DNA from: Dichetophora obliterata
Taxonomy: Eukaryota > Arthropoda > Insecta > Diptera > Sciomyzidae
NCBI GenBank assembly: GCA_963920525.1
Contig: OY986438.1
Location: forward strand, 132,437,920-132,501,919
DNA: 64,000 nucleotides
Direction of reading: 5' to 3'
In this document: positions 55,366 to 64,000 of the stretch, one piece after another
How the letters are laid out: the number at the start of each line of letters is the position of its first letter
Position numbering within the stretch: position 1 is the first letter of the stretch
Program-made: the position numbers and the translations under genes
Notes under the pieces: generated by a model
Told to the model about the DNA's origin: nothing
The model's input: only the letters and a program-made list of their open reading frames with translations
Database searches by the model: none

Positions 55366-56904
55366 TCTTACATATATTTTTGCACTGACCATACGACACT
55401 ATTAATAATTCCGGTATTAATTAATATTTTGGAAAGCATTACATTATTTATGGTTTTAAAGTCGAGTATTTTTCATAGTTTTGTTTTTTTTTTTATATTA
55501 AAGAAAGGCTTTCAAATTTTCTTTCAGTAGCAGTTGAATTGTGAGGAAGTGTCATTTTTTACAGTTTAACAAAATTTGATAGTTAAATATAACAGTTTTC
55601 CAAAAAGTATATAATATCCATGTCGCTTTTTAAGCCAAATTTAGAAAATCGTAGTAATTTGTATTTGGCTCAGCAGGGTTGTTTTTTTTCGTAGCAATCA
55701 AGTTCGATAACATTAGGAAAGGCAGATAATTTTTATACATTTAAGAGTGAGGAAACATTTTCTTAAAAAAATTTCGTATTGTTTTGTCTCTGCAAAAATT
55801 TACCAAAATGGAATTTAATTTCACGTTTTCACATCGAAAAAAAAATTTACCAGTTTTGGTTTTGTTCTCTAACAAGGAAAACATAATTTCATCAAATCGG
55901 CCCAATTTAATGTATACAGAAAAATAAGTGTATAAATATAGAGAGTTTTGTTAAAAAGAAGAAACTTTTATAAGTTTTTGTAGTGTTTTGTCCCTTAACT
56001 TGGAACTGGTTAATATTAATTTTACATTTTTTTTCTTAGTTCTCATATCAACTATGTTCAGTATTTTATGTATCATTTTCGTACCAAATTCAACAAAAAT
56101 ACAGGTTAAGTCAACACGAGCATCATATCAAAATAAAATTGATATAATATAAATTTAACATTTTATAACTAAATTCACATATCAATTAAATATTTTGAAT
56201 ATATTAAGTACATTAATGTAATGACACTTTTTGACATTTTTAATGTAAAGATAACATTATTATCTCATCATTTATACATTGTTCAATGTAAGTTTCATAA
56301 TGTTAAATGTACATTAGTATAATGTCAATCTTAACATTTTTTTTTATATAGGACGACTTTTGTTAACTAAAAATGTTAATTTTCTAATGTGCATTTTTTT
56401 ATGAGTGTGACTTGAAGATTTATGCTCTAGAGCCACTGAAAATTTTTACTCACAATAATTTACTCACAAATCGTGTTCTGCAAACTAGGTTATCGGTCGT
56501 TGCAAAATCTTCTCATTGGCTTTAATAAGGCAGCCCGACATGTGTGTAGTTTAAGAAAGTACGATAACATTTCTTTCTACAGTAAAAAATTAATAAGTCA
56601 TATCCTATACACTGCCTTTTTCTGCATCAGATCATTTATACACAAAGTCCTTCATATATTTTCAAAAACATATAAAACAGAAACATGATCCTCATGATGC
56701 CTAGACATAATTTCGTTATCTCAAGTAGTTATTTTTTCGTCATAGTAACATGGTCGTTGAATTCACTTCCACATCCATGTATCTAGAAAAAAGCATTTCT
56801 GTAATTCAATTGGAACTGTTTGCATTTCTAATAAAATTTACAATAAATGACTTTTTATTTACATATGTATTCAGATTGATTGCATTGTTATTATGAATTA
56901 AAAA
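55366..56904. other. Unassigned AT-rich spacer
   Basis: No recognisable gene; short open frames only. TAATGTACATTA-type words recur around 56210-56400. Confidence 0.5.
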
Positions 56905-57769
56905 AATAATTTTCCCATCAGTAAATTTTTTTACCTTACATTATTATTTTACATTTATTTTGAATTATTTTTGTAAACTTTTTTCAATTATTATTATATG
57001 AATTTTTTAATGAAATTATTGGTTTTTAATATCTAATATAGCAAACTTATGTTATATAAATGTAATTTTATCGATATTTCTAAAAAATATTACGTCAATA
57101 GTTGTCCCTAATCGTGTTGTGCAATTATTTGGATCGCTTATCATTCGTAAATAATTTACAAAACGGCATTGTTTAAAGCTTATAACTTTTATGAAATTGA
57201 TTTTTTTTTGTGTTTTAAAAGTATTTGAACGTTATTTTGACGTTATTTTCAGTTCTACAGCCGTTTTAGTATGTGTCGAGCCACAGTGTTGCGTCTACAT
57301 TCATTCTCTTTAAATATGCTATTCATAACATCAGTGGCTATCAATTGAACTAGAATCAAAATTTTATTTAAAAAAAATCGTATAATTTAGACTTAATAAC
57401 CGGTAGAAAGCAAGCTGTTTTAAGAACCTAATTTTCAAAAGCGCGTCATTCTGTCAATGTTAAATATTTTTTTTCTAGTGCCAGCCATAGCTGCACTCAT
57501 AGTGATCATTAATATTCTTGGTTTGTATTTTTCAGATAAATATAAGTCAAAATCTACAATACCGCCCATGCCCTTTTTCTTTGAGAGTGCCTCATTGAGC
57601 GCTATTTTGAACAAGATCAAAAATTTTTTAAACTAAAAAATTATTTATTTTTATGATAAATGAGTGTTATATATACCTTAAAAGTTTAAATATTGTTGTT
57701 TAATATTTTAACTTATTAAAAAAATCTTAAAAATACCTTAAATTTTTTAGTTCTAGACCACCAGTTTAA

Positions 57770-58049
57770 AAGGGGTTACACATGCGCGAACTTGTTCCTC
57801 AGACAACATGGCGGGTATAACTTGCTCCAAAGAGGTAGCTTTCAAATTAAAGCAAGAGTTCTTCATACAAGCGAAGCAATTTTGTTGTTTCTCATCATTC
57901 TGTTTTACAACCCAGGTTTGAAGGAGAAAATCAAAAATGTTTGCCAACAGGCCAACAGGTTCGACAAACCATCAAATTAGCTTCTTAACTATCAAATTGG
58001 TTCGAACATGGCCACCGTATGACGAACAGGTTCGCTAATGTGTAACCCT
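57770..58049. mobile_element. 280-bp MITE with TTAA flanks inside copy B
   Basis: TTAA at 57766-57769 and 58050-58053. Ends: AAGGGGTTACACATGCGCGA on the left; read inward from the right AGGGTTACACATTAGCGA. Absent from copy A at the matching site, giving an empty-site comparison. TTAA suggests a piggyBac-type target. Confidence 0.82.
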
Positions 58050-58360
58050 TTAAGTGCCTGTGAACATTCTTGTCTGAATTCGCAATGAAAATCTACACCT
58101 AAAACAATTGGCATCTTGTGATAATTTTCAACCCGTTCAATTTAACCTTGCTACTTTAGTTGTTTGGATAGCTAACGCACAATGCTTTTGATCGATTATT
58201 GTCTGCTGCATTATAGCTTCACGCATTCACAATAGAATATGTAGGATAGCTAATGCACAATCCTATTCTTTCACAATTCTTTTCATTTACTGCAAGATAG
58301 CTTTAGTTAATACTGAATATTAACTAATATAGAATAAATCACACTATGTCGCAAAGGGTA

Positions 58361-58432
58361 TTGGAGTAGTGGTTAGAGTGTAGAACTTTCGATCTAAATG
58401 GTGCGACTTCGATTCTCAGTGCTTACAAAGAA
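58361..58432 (+). repeat. tRNA-like segment of long repeat B
   Basis: Counterpart of 29304-29372: TAGTGGTTAGAGTGT and GACTTCGATTC, more eroded in the box B-like part. Confidence 0.45.
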
Positions 58433-58506
58433 ATATTTTCAATTTTATATCCTCTTGTTGTAATAGACGCAAGTAAAAAAAAAACAACAACAGTTCTAAG
58501 AAAAAG

Positions 58507-59689
58507 GTGTATGGAAAATGTATAGTTTTGAGATTTCACTCAAGCAAAACGGAAAACGGGGCGTAAAAAAACTTCATAAACAATTTTATAGATTCGATAT
58601 GAAGTATTTGATATAATGTTAGGATAATTCCAACTATCAACCCAGAGGTCCCTGGTTCAAATCCGGGCTCGGGCATGGTTCTTTTCATTTTCTTTGTTCT
58701 TTTCTATATTTAAGAATTATGATAAACTTAAAATGCACAACTTAATTGTGGAAAATGTATAATTAAAGGACAGGAACAATTAAGGGCAGGAAATGCTTGC
58801 CGAGGTTAAGGCATAACACTAGCCTCGGATAAAAGCAATTTAAATTGTCTTTCACTTTTAATTCATCTAATCAATAATTTACGTATGATTCCAATCAATT
58901 CCTCTAAATAATCTATGAATTTTCTTTTCAAAGACCAAACCTTGTTTGTATAAGATGCATGCCTTGGTTCTTTGATCTTTAAAAAACAAAAAGGAAGAAT
59001 AGTTCAAAGGTATATTCATTTCCTCCTTCTTTTTATGTTCGGATTACCCCTTATAATTTTCCTTTTTTTTTATTTTAAGGCACCCCCCATAATAAACAAA
59101 TAATAAACAAAACTGATTTCTTTGCAAATTTTGGAATCTTTTTTTGGCTTCAGCTTAATTTTATTTTGCTTAGTGTCACACTTTTAAGTGTAACAAGTCT
59201 ATGTTCACTAAAGTATTTCAAAATTTACAAAATTCGCATAATATTTAATATTAAAACTTTAAACGTGAAATATTAAAGATGGCATTTTTAATTGGTACTA
59301 TTTTGTGTATAACTCTTATATAATATAATTATGATTTGCTAAAAAAGTTGAAGCGAACAGCGAAACAGCTGTCTAGTCTGCTTGGTGGTTTGTTCTTAAA
59401 AAACTTTTTGTTTTTGCAACCTGTTGCTTCATCATCTCATTTACCAAAAAGCTAAAAATTAAAAAAAAACAACATATATTTCAAATTCATTAAATAAAAT
59501 AACAGCCCATTTCTGGCAAATTTACAATTGCTAACTAGTTTGAACTTGAAGATAAATAATAATTAATTTTGATAGAAATTGTCAACTGCTTTTCAGTTAT
59601 TGACAATTTCATTAAAGAATTTTGTTTTTTGAGCTTCAAGTTTTGTACTGAAAACAAAAACATATAGAAAAATAAAAAACACTGGTTAA
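58507..59689. other. Unassigned spacer
   Basis: Near 58650-58675 a tRNA 3'-half-like stretch (GGTTCAAATCCGGGCTCGGG) occurs without a matching 5' half. Otherwise nothing recognisable. Confidence 0.45.
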
Positions 59690-59826
59690 TGCTATGTTCA
59701 CACTGAGAGCTAAATGCTTATTTAGAGCATTTACTATACATGTTTGTCCCTGTTACTCTTACAACGAACTAAGGCCGTTCGTTAATGTTCGTAAATGAGC
59801 ATTTATCTCTTAGTGTGAACATAGCA
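59690..59826. mobile_element. 137-bp MITE with TAA duplication
   Basis: TAA on both sides. The ends TGCTATGTTCACACTGAGAG and, read inward from the right, TGCTATGTTCACACTAAGAG. Size and TAA target fit PIF/Harbinger-type MITEs. Confidence 0.85.
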
Positions 59827-62800
59827 TAACAATTGTTAATTTGCCAGAATAGGGCTGTAAATATTTAACTTAACACATATTTTTTAAATATCACATTTTT
59901 GGCAAATTTCAGGAATTTTAAATTCTTTGTAGAAAATAGAGATGTAAAAAAATAGTTTTTTTTGAGTATAGGACATTTATTGACAGGCATAAATGCTCAG
60001 AATTTTTAACTTTATCAATTTAACCTATTCTCGTCCAGCATGCACTCATCGAATCACTGTGCAGTGCTGGAAATGTAGCTTAAAGTGATGACTGCATTCG
60101 ACTGACCTTGTGTAGAGATTTTCTTTTATTTGGTGATTATTTGGGTTGAATGTGCGGACGTGTGACTTTGAAATTATATTCATGTGTTTCTATGTGTTTA
60201 ACATTGTTTTTCTTTCTTTTTTTTTATCTAACCGAAGGGTTGAAATGGAAAGCAAAATCCTAAGTGCTTTTCTGTGTTTTTAGTTTATACTAAAATTGTT
60301 TGCGCAAAAAACTGTTTGATTTAATTGAATAAATCTAATTATTTATTTGATTGCAGTAAGAGTTTAAGAAAGAATTAATAAAATATTCAACTCAACACAA
60401 AAAAAAATATTTATGTAAATTTTGAATATAAATTTATTTTTTTACTCTACACATTCAACCTTTTACCATTCAAAATTAAATTTTTGAAATCAGAAGAACT
60501 TTCTACTAATCAAAAACTTTATACAGATTTCAATTAACGTTAACAAATGATAACAGCCTTTCACTCTATATTATTTATATAATTTCTCTTAACCTGTGGC
60601 CAAACCAAATCTGAAATGACAAATACAAGTGGAAAAATTCTAGTTTAAAACTTTTTTTTTTCCTAATATCCTGTGAAGTTTGCCTTTCGTCTATTAGGCA
60701 ATACACTCAACTATTTTTTAGCACAGTAGATACGTTTCTAAGTAAAGAGTAAAAAACTTTGAAAAATCGTGTAAGTTTAAAAACTTTTAAATTTTTGCCA
60801 ATTTTTAATTAAGTACAACGTAAAAAAACAATATAAAAATCGGGTGTTCCCCGAAACTTGTAAGCGTAAACCACGGTTTACGTTTACAAGTTAGCAAAAT
60901 TTTCAAGTCAGTGACACACACGTGTGAGCCGATCATATTTGAATACAGCATGAAAATTTCGATGACTAAAAATTTTTTTAAACAAGGAAAACCAAAAAAT
61001 TTTATGGTGAATCGTGTTATTTTAAAATCGTGTAAAAAAAGATCGTTAAAAAAGAGTTGAGAGTATATTTAAAGTTACAAATTTAAACGGTTCAAAAAGA
61101 AATGCATGTGTCGAAATGATGGTGTGAGTATGTATTATAAGGTGATTTAAGCGTATTTAACAAGTACCTGTAATTTTTTAACGAAATTTTCACTTCATAG
61201 AGATATTTTTTATATGAAACTCATTCTGTTAGCTTGATAGCGTCCGTAGTTTCAGTAAAATTGACAAGAAATTTAGTACATATTGTTTAGTTTTAATTTT
61301 TGAGAATAAATCAATAAAATCAATTTGAGAATATTCGAAATTAAGTTCAATATGAAGAAGTTCACTACTGCATCTCACACTAGATGGCGCCATAAAACAT
61401 GTAAAACTACTTTGAAAGCCGCAAACACAAGACAATAGATTTAAGATTTTACAAAAAAAAAAAAAAAATGTATCTTCTAACACAAAAACGTGGAAAAAAT
61501 TCAAAATGTCGCAGTACGACCACGTCTATCTCCCTTATAAAAAAGATCCATAAAACATGCAAAACCATTGTGAAAGCAAATTCTAGTCAATCAACTTAAA
61601 ATTTTGCACATAAATATTTTTCTTTCAAGTTAAAAACGTACATAAATTTCAGTAAAATCACATTTAAGCTGTAAAAGTGGAAAAGTTATTGACTAGGAAT
61701 TTGGAATATTAAAATTTTCAAAACAAAACATGGAAACTGTCCCAAACATCATTCAAATCGGAATGAAACCACACCTACCTCCCAAACTAAATTTACAATT
61801 TATTTTTTATATTTTGTAGAAAACCCATATAAATTTTACCATAAAATAAGTTATCGATAAAAATTTGCATGGCAATAGCCACGCCCTATTGTTTAAGTTC
61901 ATTCTTTTTAAGACAAGTCATTTGTCACCATACTATAAATGACCCAACAACATGTAACTGTCATATTATCTGGATTTCTAAAGGCTACCGAATTTCATTA
62001 AAAAATAGTGCCACGCCTCCTTGTAAAACTTCTTCATTTCAAGAACAGATATCTATAATAGCTGCTCAAACTCGCATTAAAGACTTATTCATTCCACTAC
62101 TCACAGCTTCAGAAAAATCTTGTATATAATTTTCTGTTGTAAGGGCAATGGGCCTATGACTGACTATTATGCCAAGTGGAAAAGTGACCTAAATTTAATA
62201 AGTAATAAAAAGTTTAAAATGCTTTTAATTACACTTTAATGATCCGAAGTGGTTCTCAAAATTCCCTAATTTTTCATCAAACTCCCCTCTAAAAGAAAAT
62301 GTTTATGAATTTACTTATAGACTTTTTTAATTGAATATTGCAATAAATAATGTAAGGATTTTATAAACTTTATGAAAAAAGTTCATTTTGATAAAAAAAT
62401 TAACACTTTAAAATTAAAAAAAAAATAACTTTAAAAAGGAAAATGTGTTTTCGAGTCGCGACATCAAACTTTTAAGTTTCAATATGTCGATAGCCCGATT
62501 CCAAAGTATGTTAAGGGTGGTTTTAGGCAAACAATTTTTTGAAAATCTAATTTTTTTTACATTTGATTATTGCTGTACAACTATTCACAAAAAAGTCAAA
62601 AAAATTTATAAGCCAATCCACGCTTATAATACAGATTCTCTAGTGAATAAAATCCGGTGCGCCAAAGTACCTTTAACTAGCTAGATTAACTTTAAACGCG
62701 TTGTTCTCGAAACATCCTTTTTCAAAACAGGCCGCACTACTGCAAAAAAACTAATCGACCGTTTTAATTATTTTTTTTTAATCTATTTGAATTGTTATTC

Positions 62801-63556
62801 TACACACCTTTTACCAGAATAAGCGTCTTTGGAAAATTTGTCTAGCTTTTACACTCAACAATATGGTACAAAATATCGTAAATTTTTCAACTTTTTTTAA
62901 ATGCTTCATAATTTTCTTTATTTTAAATGCTTTTATTGCATTTTGGTGAAAGATGTGAATTCAAGGGTATATTTTTGAATACACTTTTTTCAGATGATCT
63001 GGAGCCGAGCTATGGTGTGTCCCGATTTTCACTTATATTTAAGCACACTTACTTCAGCGGAATTGGGTAATTTTTTACAAATCGCACGAAATTTACAAAA
63101 TATCAAATTTGACATTTTTAAATTGTCTGAAAACTTTTTTAATTTTTTTTACGCCTAATAAGCTTACACGTGTATCGGGATTTTTCTCGGAAAATTTTTT
63201 TTAAGGAATACCGTTAGGTCAAAATTGTGAAAAATGGTAATATTTTGTCAATGTCTATGTTACACAAATCACAATATCTCGGGTTGTGCAATTCCAATTT
63301 TGTTCGTTTTTAGCTTGTTTTATAGTTAATTGTTGTATAGTGCATGCTGGAATGACAAAAAATTTTTGTCAAAACATTTTTCAGAATAATAAAATACTAA
63401 AAATAGTTTTTTTATAATAATAATACAATTCTTGATTAATACCAGTACAACAATTCATGTCAGTGCAGAGAGTGAGAGAGCTAATAACATAAGCACAAAA
63501 TCCGAAAATTGTAGTAGTTTGTGTTTGGGGACCAATGCATTAGAGCAGCGCTGGGC
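59827..63556. other. Unassigned AT-rich region
   Basis: No recognisable genes. 61380-62120 contains CCACGTCTATCTCCC- and CCACGCCT-like stretches reminiscent of 7480-7570, suggesting a decayed repeat. At 62690 a variant of the GAGAAAAACGCGTTTA motif occurs in inverse. Confidence 0.45.
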
Positions 63557-64000
63557 GCAGGGTTGCCAGTTTGGTAATTAATTACCAAATTTGGTAGATA
63601 ATTTTTGACTTGGTAATTTGGTAGTTTTTTATAGTTTTGGTAACTTTTTTCCTTTAGTTTTTCCAAACAATTTGCAAGTTTATTCCAAACAAATAATCAG
63701 TTTGCAAGATTTACATAAAAAATTGAATTTAATATTACATTAAACATTTTTTAGTGCAGCATAAACTTTATGTTTTGTATTGAACATTTCTCTAAGTTTT
63801 CCGAACGCATCATCTGAAAATATTGCGAATCCTGTCAAAATATTCCAATTTTGAAATATCACGTTAACAAAGAAGTCTCTTATAAAAATGAAGCTACAAA
63901 ACAAGTTGGGTTTTTATTCAATAAATAGCATAATGATTTCAAAGGAACTCTGCGAAATGAGAGACAAACCTCATTATGTGTGGTCACCAGAAGAAGATTT
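63557..64000 (+). mobile_element. Start of a hAT-type element, cut by window end (candidate)
   Basis: CAGGGTTGCCAG followed by TTGGTAATT repeats resembles the left end of the 54645 element (CAAGGTTGCCAG, GGTAATTT). The other end would lie beyond the window. Confidence 0.4.

Larger units (their letters stand above)
56905..58506 (+). repeat. Long interspersed repeat, copy B
   Basis: Same family and orientation as 27665-29450, with conserved block order throughout. It lacks the 455-bp MITE of copy A and carries its own 280-bp MITE. Diverged by many substitutions and small indels. Confidence 0.85.

Noticed and set aside
57753..57947. 64-codon open frame with protein-like look (SLEQVIPAMLSEEQVRACV)
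   Set aside because: Begins and ends within the TTAA-flanked MITE, including its terminal repeat; most likely chance.
1..64000. Search for a novel bacterial-style defence, toxin or biosynthetic system
   Set aside because: No prokaryotic gene structure, no compact operons, and no enzyme domains beyond transposases and reverse transcriptases.

Overview
The window is eukaryotic, AT-rich and intron-rich, with no operons or Shine-Dalgarno-type gene starts. Everything fits an insect, most likely a brachyceran fly. The evidence is a conserved Z-band PDZ gene (Zasp66), mariner, rosa-like DD41D and Tc1-type transposons, jockey-type non-LTR retrotransposons, hAT fragments and many MITEs. A tephritid is my best guess, but that is inference from general character.

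The one host gene I can reconstruct is Zasp66, on the minus strand. Eight coding exons run from 31123 (ATG) down to 4035 (stop). Splice phases agree at all seven junctions and give about 650 residues. Exons 1-2 encode a complete PDZ domain. Exons 3-6 encode a low-complexity, acidic, Pro-rich and coiled-coil-prone middle. Exons 7-8 encode a conserved C-terminal block. Exons 2-6 are clustered at 24.5-26.3 kb. Introns of about 13.8 kb and 6.3 kb separate exons 6/7 and 7/8, and 4.7 kb separates exons 1/2. The introns are filled with transposon debris.

Layout: 1-4.0 kb is downstream flank with a SINE-like repeat and a possible plus-strand 5' exon. 4.0-31.1 kb is Zasp66, whose introns hold an IS630-type transposase fossil (5.6-6.4 kb), hAT remnants (8.4-9.2 and 12.1-13.2 kb), a tRNA-like sequence followed by a 36-bp tandem array (13.8-14.0 kb), a rosa/DD41D transposon nested in another inverted-repeat element (16.1-17.9 kb), LINE debris (19.1-20.1 kb), a large foldback (26.7-27.2 kb) and one copy of a long repeat (27.7-29.5 kb). 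31.1-36 kb, upstream of Zasp66, carries a Jerky/pogo transposase fossil, a plus-strand LINE fragment split by a nearly perfect 142-bp palindromic MITE, and a Tigger-like MITE. 36.0-40.5 kb is a nearly full-length, frameshifted jockey-type LINE. 41-64 kb has no recognisable host gene; it holds a second DD41D fossil, a PIF/Harbinger-like MITE, a mariner with an internal deletion, a second foldback, a hAT-type element with a clean 8-bp target duplication, the second copy of the long repeat, and mostly unassigned AT-rich DNA.

I see no CRISPR array, toxin system, virus or clearly novel enzymatic system. The most interesting material is structural: nested and deletion-derivative transposons, a very young palindromic MITE, paired long repeats carrying different later insertions, and splice-site features of Zasp66 that suggest alternative isoforms.
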